A stretch of 64,000 nucleotides of DNA. Origin: an uncultured eubacterium 1-6 (GTDB taxonomy: Bacteria; Bacillota; Clostridia; Lachnospirales; Lachnospiraceae). The DNA lies in NCBI GenBank assembly GCA_903789595.1, contig CAIFEZ010000001.1, forward strand, positions 113,165 through 177,164, given 5' to 3'. Shown piece after piece: positions 43,298 to 52,002 of this stretch (position 1 is its first letter; each line of letters begins with the position of its first letter). The translations under genes and the position numbers were made by a program. The notes below the pieces were generated by a model, which saw only the letters and a list, made by a program, of their open reading frames with translations, searched no databases and had not been told where the DNA came from.

Positions 43298-44629
43298 ATG
43301 AATGAGGAACATAGAAAAGTACCGAAGCGAATCGCACAGACGGTTCTGAATTCTCTGAAGGGCGGCGTGGTTCCGAGAATCGGACTGCCTTATATCGCCG
43401 TCGGAAGGAAGAACGAGATCGCTGCGCTTTTGCATGACGTGGACATTATTTCAGAGGGAGGCGCGTCCTTCCGGTTCATTGTCGGCAAGTACGGGTCCGG
43501 CAAGAGCTTTCTGATCCAGACGATCCGGAATTATGTGATGGACCGCGGATTTATCGTGGCGGACGCGGATCTCTCGCCGGAACGCCGTCTTCAGGGAACG
43601 CGAGGGCAGGGACTTGCCACGTATCGGGAGCTGATCGGGAATCTCTCTACGAAGACAAAACCGGAGGGCGGCGCTCTTACGCTGGTTCTGGACCGGTGGA
43701 TCAGCGCGGTGCAGGCGGAGGCCTCCGAAGAGACGGGACGGATGCCGGGAGATCCGCTGCTCACGGAGGCGGTAGACCGGAAAATCGTCTCCGTCACTTC
43801 GCAGATCAGTGAGCTGGTGCACGGATTCGAGTTCGCCTCTCTCCTGTCGCGTTACTACCATTCTTATATTGAAGGAGATGATGAGACAAAGGGAAAGGTC
43901 GTCCGCTGGTTTCGGGGTGAATATGCGCTGAAACGCGAGGCGAAGGAGGAGCTCGGTGTCAATATCATCATTTCGGATGACGACTGGTACGATTATCTGA
44001 AGCTGTTCGCTGTTTTTTTTCGACTGGCAGGCTACTCGGGAATGATGATCATGATCGACGAGCTGGTGAATCTCTATAAGATCCCGAATGCCGTCACCAG
44101 ACAGTACAACTATGAGAAGATGCTCACGATGTACAATGACACCCTGCAGGGGAAGGCAAGGTATCTTGGTATCATCATGGGAGCTACGCCTCAGGCGGTG
44201 GAGGACAGGCGCCGCGGGGTGTACAGCTATGAGGCACTCCGCTCCAGACTCTCAGAGGGAAAATTTTCAAAACCCGGAGCGAGAGACCTTCTGGCGCCGG
44301 TGATTCGACTGGACCCTCTGACCCCGGAGGAAATGCTGGTTCTCTGTGAAAAACTGGCGGATATGCATGCCGGGCTGTACCGTTATGAGCGAAAGGTCAC
44401 GGCGGAGGAGCTCGGCGATTTTATCAAGATGGAGTACGGACGGATCGGAGCGGATCAGAACATCACCCCCAGAGAGGTCATCCGTGATTTTATCGAGCTG
44501 CTGGATTTGCTGTATCAGAACCCGTCCCTCGACATGAGGGAAATGCTCGCGTCGGATGCATTTGCCTATACAAAGTCGGAGGCTGTGTCGGATCAGACGG
44601 AGAGCAGTTACGCGACCTTCACGATCTGA
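43298..44629 (+). CDS. sngB: P-loop ATPase, DUF2791/BrxD-like, Shango SngB-like
   Basis: A 443-residue ATPase of the DUF2791 (BREX ATP-binding) type. Walker A is GKYGSGKS at residues 63-70, Walker B MMIMIDELVNL near residue 250, and IIMGATPQAVEDRRRG a sensor-like segment. ARDLLAPVIRLDPLTPEEM opens the C-terminal helical part. It is 127 bases after sngA and 44 bases before sngC on the same strand. In Shango this ATPase acts with the TerB protein and helicase against phage. Similar ATPases occur in BREX, but no BREX methyltransferase or PglZ gene is present. Confidence 0.82.
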   Translation: MNEEHRKVPKRIAQTVLNSLKGGVVPRIGLPYIAVGRKNEIAALLHDVDIISEGGASFRFIVGKYGSGKSFLIQTIRNYVMDRGFIVADADLSPERRLQGTRGQGLATYRELIGNLSTKTKPEGGALTLVLDRWISAVQAEASEETGRMPGDPLLTEAVDRKIVSVTSQISELVHGFEFASLLSRYYHSYIEGDDETKGKVVRWFRGEYALKREAKEELGVNIIISDDDWYDYLKLFAVFFRLAGYSGMMIMIDELVNLYKIPNAVTRQYNYEKMLTMYNDTLQGKARYLGIIMGATPQAVEDRRRGVYSYEALRSRLSEGKFSKPGARDLLAPVIRLDPLTPEEMLVLCEKLADMHAGLYRYERKVTAEELGDFIKMEYGRIGADQNITPREVIRDFIELLDLLYQNPSLDMREMLASDAFAYTKSEAVSDQTESSYATFTI

Positions 44630-44673
44630 AGGAAAGAGAAATAAATCAGAAGATCCGGCCTGGAGAGTTAGTG

Positions 44674-47064
44674 ATGAATGTTTTTGAGAGATATGCACCA
44701 TTTATACAGGATTATATTTACCGTTCCGGCTGGCGGTCGCTTCGGGGCGTGCAGAACGCGGCGGGAGAGGCAATTTTCGGCTCCGATGAGAACATTCTTC
44801 TGACTGCGCCTACAGCCTCGGGCAAGACCGAAGCCGCATTTTTTCCGATTCTGTCTCTCCTGGATGAAGAACCTTCCCGGAGTGTCGGCGTTTTATACAT
44901 TGCGCCGCTTAAGGCATTGATCAACGATCAGTTTGGTCGGTTGAATGAATTGTGTGAGGAGGCAGGAATCGCAGTTACGCGCTGGCACGGCGACGCGGCG
45001 CAGGCGGGGAAACGAAAGCTCCTGAAAAAACCGTCGGGAATTCTGCAGATCACACCGGAATCCCTGGAGTCGCTGATGATCAATAAGCATATGGAGATTC
45101 CGTCTCTGTTCGGCGATCTGCGCTTCATCGTGATCGATGAGATTCATTCGCTTCTGCGGGCGGACCGCGGTCTCCAGACCTTTTGTCTGATCGAGCGGCT
45201 CTGCAGACTGGCGGGATGCAGCCCGAGGAGGATCGGGCTGTCCGCGACGATCGGAAACCCGGAGGACGCGGGAAAATTCCTGTCGGCCGGCAGCGGAAGA
45301 GGCTGCGTCATTCCGAAATTCGAGGGTGCAAAAGAGGTGTGGCATCTCTCGATGGAGCATTTCTATAACACCGATCCGCAGGCGGATGAGGGAAAAATAA
45401 TGCAGACGGAATTGCCTGCGAGGGGATCTGCATCGGATCGCGCAGCGGATACCGCGGCTGCAGAAACAAGATACGAAGTATCGAAAGGTTCGGATGCGGA
45501 GAAGGCAGGCAGCGAAGTATCGGACAGCCAGGATGCGAATAAGGCAAGATGCGAAGTATCGGATATTGCGGCTGCAGAAGAGGCGACGGATCGTGCGCCT
45601 GAGGCTGCAGATCCGGGAATCGGATATATCTTTGAACATACGCGGGGGAAGAAATGTCTGATCTTCACCAATTCCCGTGAGGAATGCGAGTCGGTCTGCC
45701 AGCGCCTGCGGCAGTACTGCGAGGCGAGACATGAGCCCGACCGTTTTCTGATCCATCACGGAAACCTTTCGGCATCGTATCGGGAGAGCGCGGAGGAGGA
45801 GATGAAGGAGGAAGATTCCCTGATGTCGGTGTGTGCCACGGCGACTCTGGAGCTCGGCATCGACATCGGGAGGCTTGAACGCGCCTTCCAGATCGATGCC
45901 CCGTTTACGGTCTCCGGATTTCTGCAGCGAATGGGAAGAACGGGCAGGAGAGGAGATCCCTCGGAGATGTGGTTCGTGATGCGGGAGGATCATCCGGAAC
46001 CGCGGGCGATGCTTCCGGAAATGATTCCGTGGTACCTGATTCAGGGGATCGCCCTGGTGCAGCTGTATCTCGAGGAACGGTTTGTCGAGCCGCCCCGGAT
46101 GGGACGGCTTCCGTACAGCCTGCTGTATCATCAGACCATGAGCACGCTGGCCTCCTGCGGGGAGATGACGCCGGGGGAGCTCGCCTCCCGCGTGCTGACG
46201 CTCGCTGCCTTTCAGCGGATCACAGCTGACGATTACCGTGTTCTGCTGAGACATCTGCTTGAAATCGATCATATCAGCCGGACCGAAAACGGAGGGCTGA
46301 TTGTGGGCCTTGCGGGCGAACGGATCGTGAACAACTACAAATTTTACGCCGTTTTTCAGGAAAACATCGAATACACCGTACGGTCCGGTTCCGAACAGAT
46401 CGGAACCATCGTGAAACCGCCGCCGGTCGGAGACAAAATCGCCATCGCGGGCCGGGTATGGGTGGTGGAGGAAGTGGATCACAAGCGCAGAGATGTGTAC
46501 TGCACACTCGTCAAGGGGAATATCCCCGCCTATTTCGGCGATGTGGCCGGCGACATTCATACCCGCATTCTGGAGCGGATGTACGGCGTACTCTGTGAGG
46601 AGAAGACGTATCCGTATCTGATGCGCCATGCCGTGGGAAGACTTGCCGGCGCCAGAGAGACCTTCCGGAAGTCCGGGATGGCGGAGCATCCGCTGATTCA
46701 TCTCGGAGGAAACATGTGGGCGCTTTTTCCCTGGCTCGGCAGCTGCGCGTTTCTCGCGCTCGAACGCTTCCTGAAAATCCGCTGCGCGGGGCGCCTCGGA
46801 CTGAAGGGACTGAACGCGTCACGCCCGTACTACATGCAGTTTACGATGAAAGCAGATGAGAAGGATTTTTACCGGATTTCGGCGGAGGAGGCAGAAAAAG
46901 ACATCGACCCGCTTGAACTGGTGTATCCGAAGGAGGTTCCGGTTTTTGAAAAGTATGATGAATACGTTCCGGAAGAACTGGTCCGGAAGGGATTCGCGTA
47001 CGGTGTGCTTGATATTGACGGAATGCGTGCGCGGGTAATGTCCTGGGGCGCGAAGAACCGCTGA
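44674..47064 (+). CDS. sngC: Lhr-like DEAD/DEAH-box helicase, Shango SngC-like
   Basis: A 796-residue superfamily 2 helicase. Motif I is APTASGKT at residues 45-52, motif II DEIH (in VIDEIHSLL), motif III LSATIGNPED, and motif VI QRMGRTGRRGD. A long C-terminal region (GRVWVVEEVDHKRRDVYC) resembles Lhr-type accessory domains. Residues about 235-310 are a low-complexity insert holding three 13-residue repeats. ATG 44674 has GGAGAG six bases upstream, better than GTG 44671. Third gene of the Shango-like operon. Confidence 0.85.
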   Translation: MNVFERYAPFIQDYIYRSGWRSLRGVQNAAGEAIFGSDENILLTAPTASGKTEAAFFPILSLLDEEPSRSVGVLYIAPLKALINDQFGRLNELCEEAGIAVTRWHGDAAQAGKRKLLKKPSGILQITPESLESLMINKHMEIPSLFGDLRFIVIDEIHSLLRADRGLQTFCLIERLCRLAGCSPRRIGLSATIGNPEDAGKFLSAGSGRGCVIPKFEGAKEVWHLSMEHFYNTDPQADEGKIMQTELPARGSASDRAADTAAAETRYEVSKGSDAEKAGSEVSDSQDANKARCEVSDIAAAEEATDRAPEAADPGIGYIFEHTRGKKCLIFTNSREECESVCQRLRQYCEARHEPDRFLIHHGNLSASYRESAEEEMKEEDSLMSVCATATLELGIDIGRLERAFQIDAPFTVSGFLQRMGRTGRRGDPSEMWFVMREDHPEPRAMLPEMIPWYLIQGIALVQLYLEERFVEPPRMGRLPYSLLYHQTMSTLASCGEMTPGELASRVLTLAAFQRITADDYRVLLRHLLEIDHISRTENGGLIVGLAGERIVNNYKFYAVFQENIEYTVRSGSEQIGTIVKPPPVGDKIAIAGRVWVVEEVDHKRRDVYCTLVKGNIPAYFGDVAGDIHTRILERMYGVLCEEKTYPYLMRHAVGRLAGARETFRKSGMAEHPLIHLGGNMWALFPWLGSCAFLALERFLKIRCAGRLGLKGLNASRPYYMQFTMKADEKDFYRISAEEAEKDIDPLELVYPKEVPVFEKYDEYVPEELVRKGFAYGVLDIDGMRARVMSWGAKNR
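45469..45585 (+). repeat. 39-bp in-frame tandem repeats in sngC
   Basis: Three 39-bp units at 45469, 45508 and 45547 encode RYEVSKGSDAEKA, GSEVSDSQDANKA and RCEVSDIAAAEEA, in the insert between the two helicase lobes. Confidence 0.85.
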
Positions 47065-47089
47065 TGCATATCAGTATATTCCGGCATCT

Positions 47090-47269
47090 GTGCGATATCC
47101 TTTCAGGAACGGACACACGCCATCTGATCGTCGGAGGGGCGGGAAGCTTTCGGAAGCGCAGCAGGAGAAGGAAGACGAGCAGGAGAAAATCACACTTGCC
47201 GATGTTTTGGAAGAAATGCGGATAGCGATTTCGATGGAGGGGGATAAACCACACAAAGTATTTTCATGA
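47090..47269 (+). CDS. Possible 59-residue ORF downstream of sngC
   Basis: A GTG-start frame of 59 residues whose second half looks protein-like: an acidic, Gln/Glu-rich helix (SEAQQEKEDEQEKITL) and ADVLEEMRIAISMEGDKP. No ribosome site precedes GTG 47090. It could be the tail of a decayed gene or a small partner of the Shango operon. No family recognised. Confidence 0.25.
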   Translation: MRYPFRNGHTPSDRRRGGKLSEAQQEKEDEQEKITLADVLEEMRIAISMEGDKPHKVFS

Positions 47270-47458
47270 AAGAATCCGGCATTCATTGCATAATACTGCC
47301 TGAAATTTCCGGAGGGCGCTTCCTTTCTTTCATACCGCGAGCCATTATGTTAAGATAAGGGATAGACAGAACGGATGAGCGCTGTACATCCTGTATTGCA
47401 GGATTTACACACGGATGCACGTTCCGGTATCATGCCGGCTGTGTTCAGGGAGGCAGAT

Positions 47459-47614
47459 ATGGCTTACGTGGAATTTGATGAGACCAGACCCTTTGATCTG
47501 ATACTTCTGGGAAGAGTCACCATTGACTTCAAATAGCTTCCGGGGACACAGGAGGTCAGAGATTTCATCGAAGAAGAAAAACGCAGATACGGTGAGATGA
47601 TCGCAAGAGTATAA
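47459..47614 (+). pseudogene. Remnant of a carbohydrate kinase gene (iolC-like)
   Basis: A good AGGGAGG site and ATG begin MAYVEFDETRPFDLILLGR, which matches the N-terminus of 5-dehydro-2-deoxygluconokinase (IolC) as I know it. A TAG at 47534 interrupts, then the same frame continues with a C-terminal-like segment (VRDFIEEEKRRYGEMIARV) to TAA. The central 90 percent of the kinase is missing, so this is an internally deleted remnant. No other inositol genes are nearby. Confidence 0.5.
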
Positions 47615-47633
47615 GCCGGATGTTCTATTGAGT

Positions 47634-47675
47634 GCATGTTTCGAAAAGTCACTGTTTTCGGGACATGCTTTTTTT
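47634..47675 (+). terminator. Terminator after the kinase remnant
   Basis: GCATGTTTCGAAAA pairs with TTTTCGGGACATGC (two mismatches) and runs into seven T residues. It is the original terminator of the decayed gene. The gap 47270-47458 shows nothing else. Confidence 0.8.
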
Positions 47676-47796
47676 CAGTTGTAAACCGGCTGTGAATCAT
47701 CTAAAATAGTTCTGGCATTTATCGCCCGTATATTTATCCGGAAGAAGCATGCCGGCTGCCGTTCAATCCGGATGATGCCATTGCTGCGGCGGATTA

Positions 47797-47892
47797 TTTA
47801 CGCGAACAGTGAGCCGCAGCCGAATGCGAAGTATTCGTGTGCGGCGATCGTCGCGATAGCGAGATAAAACTCGCGCAGCGCGTTTTATCTCG
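47797..47892 (+). repeat. Dispersed repeat C (copy 2) joined to hairpin motif D
   Basis: 47797-47851 repeats the 34497-34550 sequence (TTTACGCGAACAGTGAGCC). It is followed by CGCGATAGCGAGATAAAAC and its inverted GTTTTATCTCG (stem 47860-47870 with 47882-47892). Motif D recurs at 52003-52046. The two lie 40 bases before the MATE gene. Confidence 0.65.
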
Positions 47893-47934
47893 TTAGAGCT
47901 TCGGGTCTTTTCTGCGGCAGGAAAGCTATATGGG

Positions 47935-49392
47935 ATGAAAGAAATATGGTCGGAGAGTGAGAGTCTTATGAGAAATGAAGTCAGAGCACAGGTGAGCGGA
48001 GAAGAGAAGGGCACGGATTTCTTTCTGCACAGCAGAGAATTCTATAAATCCTTTTTTGTGATGATGGCGCTCCTTGTCTTTCAGAATATCATTACCTATT
48101 CGGTAAATGTGGCGGACAACATCATGCTGGGCGGATACAGCCAGACGGCCCTGTCAGCGGCAGCGGCCTGCAACCAGATTCAGTATATTCTTCAGCAGTT
48201 TACGGTTATGGGACTCGGGGAGGGAATTGTCATCCTGTCCAGTCAGTACTGGGGCAGGAAGGATACGGAGATGATTCAGAGGGTATCCGGCGCTGCGATG
48301 ATATGCGGCGTGATCGCGGGAGCCGCTCTTACGGCAGCTGCATTTGCTGCACCTGATAAAATGGTCGGCATTTTTACGGATGATCCGGACATTATCCGGA
48401 TGGGAGTGTCATATCTGTCCATCATCCGTTATACTTATCTGATTTTTATTGTGACAAATCTGATCCTCTCAACGCTGCGAAGTGTGCAGGTCGTCAGGAT
48501 TGCGTTTCTGCTTTCCTGCATGGAGCTGGTGATCAACGCGGGGATCAATTACTGCCTGATTTACGGAAAATTCGGTTTCCCGGAGATGGGAATCCATGGC
48601 GCCGCGATCGGCACACTGACCGCGAATCTGACGGGACTTGTGGTGCTTCTGCTCTATTGTAGGTTCAGCCGGAAGGTCCCGCTTCGCCTGGATATCCGCA
48701 AAATGCTGCGTGTGAACGGCAATATTCTGAAGAGCTATCTGAAGGTAGCGGTTCCGTGCGTGGTTTCCGCTATCGTATTCGCCAGCGCGGTGGCGATTCA
48801 GACCGTGATTTTCGGTCATCTGTCCAGTGATGCGCTGGCGGCGTCCGGTGTTGCCGGAACCTTCTTCCAGTATGTCAAGATGATACCGGTCGGCGCTTCC
48901 TCTGCCGCCGGCGTTCATGTGGGAAAGACTGTCGGAAGCGGGAAAACGAAGGAGCTGCGGCAGATGGTGCATTCGCTTCAGGCGATTTTTCTTGCTGTCG
49001 GCTGCACGGCGTGTGTGATCCTTCTGGCGCTTCGATATCCGGTGCTTTCTCTGTACAAGCTGACCGATACGGCGTATTCCTATGCGCTGACTCAGATGAC
49101 GATACAGGCGTTCATCTCGATCGGCATGTCGTTCCAGATGCCGGAACAGATGGGCATCATCCGCGCCGGCGGAGATACCCGCTATTCCATGATCAGCGAT
49201 ATTGTATACAGCTGGATTGTCGTGATTCCGATGGGCCTGGTCGGCTGCTTTGTCCTTCACTGGCCGTTCTGGGCGATGGTCCTCTGGCTCAATATGGATC
49301 AGATCCTGAAGTGCTTTACCGTGACACACAAGGTTTCCACCTATTCCTGGATTCGGAATCTGGCGGGGACGGAAGCGGCAGAGAGCCGTTAA
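47935..49392 (+). CDS. MATE-family efflux transporter
   Basis: A 485-residue multidrug and toxin extrusion-family membrane protein with about twelve hydrophobic segments in two related halves. Early residues NVADNIMLGGYSQTALSAAA and GLGEGIVILSSQYWGRKD are typical; the second half repeats the pattern with GASSAAGVHVGKTVGSG. It exports organic cations or drugs by Na+ or H+ antiport. ATG 47968 (474 residues) is an alternative with a comparable GGAGAGTGA site. The substrate cannot be predicted. Confidence 0.88.
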   Translation: MKEIWSESESLMRNEVRAQVSGEEKGTDFFLHSREFYKSFFVMMALLVFQNIITYSVNVADNIMLGGYSQTALSAAAACNQIQYILQQFTVMGLGEGIVILSSQYWGRKDTEMIQRVSGAAMICGVIAGAALTAAAFAAPDKMVGIFTDDPDIIRMGVSYLSIIRYTYLIFIVTNLILSTLRSVQVVRIAFLLSCMELVINAGINYCLIYGKFGFPEMGIHGAAIGTLTANLTGLVVLLLYCRFSRKVPLRLDIRKMLRVNGNILKSYLKVAVPCVVSAIVFASAVAIQTVIFGHLSSDALAASGVAGTFFQYVKMIPVGASSAAGVHVGKTVGSGKTKELRQMVHSLQAIFLAVGCTACVILLALRYPVLSLYKLTDTAYSYALTQMTIQAFISIGMSFQMPEQMGIIRAGGDTRYSMISDIVYSWIVVIPMGLVGCFVLHWPFWAMVLWLNMDQILKCFTVTHKVSTYSWIRNLAGTEAAESR

Positions 49393-49412
49393 ATGTTCCC
49401 GGCGCAGACAAT

Positions 49413-49500
49413 GCATACGGTACAGAAGGATACCGCGCATACGGTGCAGAAGGATGCGGCGCATACGATGCAGGAGGATACCGTGCAGACAATAGCACAG
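49413..49500 (+). repeat. 24-bp tandem repeat downstream of the MATE gene
   Basis: Three 24-bp units (49413-49436, 49437-49460, 49461-49484), consensus GCATACGGTGCAGAAGGATA, and a partial fourth fill the space between the convergent MATE and nitroreductase stop codons. Confidence 0.85.
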
Positions 49501-49508
49501 GCAGATCT

Positions 49509-50033
49509 TTAGCCGATTGTGTTGCAGGAGAATTTATGCTTCTCCGGAATTTCGCGGTCGGTATACCGGGCATCGGTCTGTCCGAGGATGATGGATCCGG
49601 TGGGGGTGAAGCCTTCCGGCAGATGCAGCCTCGCGACAAGCTCCGGGTCCTGGGAGAGCGCATAGGTCGCGCCGTAAATGTCGCAGTGGCCTACGCCTTC
49701 TTCGACGGCGGCGAGGGACATGTTCTGGATTACCATCGCTGCGTTGGCGCTTGCAACATTGCCCTGATCGCTGGAGGAGACGACGATCAGCATCGGCGCG
49801 CCGTAGAGCGGGTGCATGGACGGGTTTCCGAAGAACTTTGCGCCGGCCCGGTCGATCGCGTCCAGAAGCTCCTTATTTGTCACGATGGTGAGATGGATGC
49901 TGTCGTATTTCCCCATGCCGATCGGCGATTCATATGCAGCGGTAAGGATAGACGCAAGCTGAGCGTCCGTAATGGGCTCGCCGGTGTAGGAACGGATGGA
50001 TTTTCGGTTGTTGAGTGCTTTTTTTAATTCCAT
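49509..50033 (-). CDS. Nitroreductase-family flavoprotein
   Basis: A 174-residue FMN-dependent nitroreductase-family protein. The N-terminus ALNNRKSIRSYTGEPI carries the FMN-phosphate RxSxR pattern, followed by AYESPIGMGKYDSIHL, APMLIVVSS, and a C-terminal GSIILGQTD. The start is ATG 50033 with GGAGGT eight bases upstream; the 20-residue upstream extension has no site. It is small for the family, lacking an accessory insertion. Substrate unknown. Confidence 0.85.
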   Translation of the reverse strand: MELKKALNNRKSIRSYTGEPITDAQLASILTAAYESPIGMGKYDSIHLTIVTNKELLDAIDRAGAKFFGNPSMHPLYGAPMLIVVSSSDQGNVASANAAMVIQNMSLAAVEEGVGHCDIYGATYALSQDPELVARLHLPEGFTPTGSIILGQTDARYTDREIPEKHKFSCNTIG

Positions 50034-50235
50034 GATGTTGACCTCCGTGGACTTGTTCTGTATAAGCTTCGGATTGTCTTGTACTTCGTACACCCGCTTA
50101 TACAGGTGGACTGCACTTTTTGAAGCACAGCCGTTTACAGTATGATTCCGACAAATGGAAACACCTTCATTTTAGCATGGCGCGGGCGGCATTGCGAGAC
50201 CGGAAACAAGAATCGCGGCGGCGGAGTTCTCTCAC

Positions 50236-50572
50236 TTTACTGTTCACGCTCAACTGACAAGGCAACGATTTCACATCACCTTTGCCTGAGCATTACTGGC
50301 TGTTAGAAGTTTTATCCGTAAATTTGTCGTTGAATGAATAGCGAGGACTTTGCGATGAGCACTTAGCGGGCGCTTGCGGCCGCTTACGTGCGACGCATAC
50401 AAATCCCTTGGCGAATGAAATGAGCCTAGTAGATTTGCAGTTTGACGAAGGCGCTCGCGCCTGAGGAGTTCCGCAGCTTCAATAAAAAAGGATAAAACTT
50501 TGTTACAGCCAGTTTGCGAATGGCAACAGGGATGTGAAATCTCTGCCTTTCAGATATACTGTGAACAGTAAC
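50236..50572 (+). repeat. MITE-like element, family B, full-length copy with 7-bp target duplication
   Basis: A 337-bp imperfect palindrome with ends TTTACTGTTCAC and GTGAACAGTAAC, flanked by CTCTCAC on both sides (50229-50235 and 50573-50579). Inner arms include ACGATTTCACATC / GATGTGAAATC and GTTTTATCC / GGATAAAAC. No ORF of note is inside, so mobilisation would need an outside transposase. It fills most of the gap between the nitroreductase and thiD genes. Confidence 0.85.
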
Positions 50573-50644
50573 CTCTCACAGGACGAATGGAAACGGAAGA
50601 AAGCAGTCGGATGCAGAGCAGGAACAGACGAAACGGAGAATGAG

Positions 50645-51442
50645 ATGATGAGAAGAAAAACAGCCTTATCCATTGCGGGAAGTGACTGCAGCGGGGGCGC
50701 GGGCATACAGGCGGATCTGAAGACGATGACCATGAACGGGGTTTACGCCATGAGCGTGATCACGGCGATGACGGCGCAGAACACGACCGGTGTAAGAGCG
50801 GTGCAGGAGGTGGCGCCGGCGTTTCTGAGAGAACAGCTGGATGTGGTTTTTGAGGATATTTTTCCAGACGCGGTGAAGATCGGGATGGTTCCGTCTGCCG
50901 AGCAGATTCATGTCATCAGTGAGAGGCTCCGGCATTATGGCGCGAAAAATGTGGTCGTGGATCCGGTTATGGCGGCCAGTACAGGCTCTCGTCTGGCAAA
51001 GGAGAGTTCGGTGAAAGTGATGACGGAGGAGCTGCTTCCCGTCTCCTCGCTTGTCACGCCGAATGTACCGGAGGCACAGATTCTGTCGGGAATTGCGATC
51101 GAGAAGAGAGAAGACATGATCCGGGCTGCGGAGGTGATCAGCAGCCGCTGTCACTGTTCTGTGCTGGTGAAAGGAGGACATATCTCCGGCGATGCGGACG
51201 ACCTGCTTCTCGATGGCGGTGAGGTCTTCTGGTTCAGCGGGAAACGGATAGAGAATCCGAACACACACGGAACCGGCTGTACCTTGTCAAGCGCCATCGC
51301 GTCGAATCTCGCGAAGGGATACGCGATGCCTGAGGCGGTACAGAAGGCGAAAGAGTATCTGACAGGCGCGCTGGCCGCCATGCTGGATCTTGGAAAGGGA
51401 AGCGGACCTCTCGACCATGCGTTTTGTCTGAAAAAACCCTGA
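50645..51442 (+). CDS. thiD: Hydroxymethylpyrimidine/phosphomethylpyrimidine kinase
   Basis: Phosphorylates HMP and HMP-P in thiamine synthesis or salvage, or acts as a pyridoxine kinase-like enzyme. The 265 residues include ALSIAGSDCSGGAGIQADLKT, GVYAMSVITAMTAQNT, VVDPVMAASTGSRL, TPNVPEAQILSG, LVKGGH, and the anion-hole motif NTHGTGCTLSSAIAS. ATG 50645 follows GGAG; the longer frame begins inside a MITE. No TPP riboswitch is visible upstream and no other thi genes are present. Confidence 0.9.
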   Translation: MMRRKTALSIAGSDCSGGAGIQADLKTMTMNGVYAMSVITAMTAQNTTGVRAVQEVAPAFLREQLDVVFEDIFPDAVKIGMVPSAEQIHVISERLRHYGAKNVVVDPVMAASTGSRLAKESSVKVMTEELLPVSSLVTPNVPEAQILSGIAIEKREDMIRAAEVISSRCHCSVLVKGGHISGDADDLLLDGGEVFWFSGKRIENPNTHGTGCTLSSAIASNLAKGYAMPEAVQKAKEYLTGALAAMLDLGKGSGPLDHAFCLKKP

Positions 51443-51571
51443 TTTTTTCCATAAAAAACGTATGAAAAATCTTGACATGGGGACTCTGATTCGATACGTT
51501 TGTTATAGAAGATTTCGTGGTGCGTCTTGGCCGTTCACTTACAATACATGAAAGTTTTGGGAGATTTTACT

Positions 51572-51823
51572 ATGCAGGATTATGATGAGGCAGTGCTGAA
51601 ATGTTTTCTTGAGAATCAGGACAGATTGTTTCCGGAACCGGTGGCTTCTTCCGAGGAGGAAGCGGAGTATTTTCTGGAGGATGTCTGCGCAGTCGTTGTA
51701 GATTCCAGAGATGAGGTTCGCCAGTATTTCGAGGAAGAGGGGATCGACCTTGAGGGAGATCCGCTGGAAGAGGCGGAGGTGTTCAATGCCGGCGACGGCA
51801 GATTCCTGATTGTGGAAGGATGA
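51572..51823 (+). CDS. Small acidic protein of unknown function
   Basis: An 83-residue acidic protein (about a third Asp/Glu) with GGGAG ahead of ATG 51572. It begins MQDYDEAVLKCFLENQ and ends AGDGRFLIVEG, a compact soluble look. A TTGACA box lies at about 51472, without a clear -10 box. It resembles small conserved clostridial proteins but I cannot name a family. Confidence 0.6.
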   Translation: MQDYDEAVLKCFLENQDRLFPEPVASSEEEAEYFLEDVCAVVVDSRDEVRQYFEEEGIDLEGDPLEEAEVFNAGDGRFLIVEG

Positions 51824-52002
51824 GAGGATGACTTCTGGATTCTTTCGTCTCAGGAGGGCGGAAGAGGAGGGCCATTTATGCACTTCGACAGGTAACGCTG
51901 TGCGGATGCGGTGTCCTGCTGCAAATCCTGTCAAAATAGTACCTGGTATGTCAAAGACAGTCCTGTCAGACGGCTTGTGCCGCGGTGGGAATGTCTTTTT
52001 TA

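Noticed and set aside
44893-46701. A 602-codon frame antisense to the helicase gene
   Set aside because: The helicase motifs on the plus strand are complete; the antisense frame has Arg/His-rich random composition.
41310-47064. A BREX system
   Set aside because: The DUF2791 ATPase recalls BrxD, but no methyltransferase, PglZ or BrxC-type gene is present; the three-gene set fits Shango better.
50034-50644. A TPP riboswitch ahead of thiD
   Set aside because: The CTGAGA and ACCTGA core elements in proper order were not found; the space is a MITE-like element.
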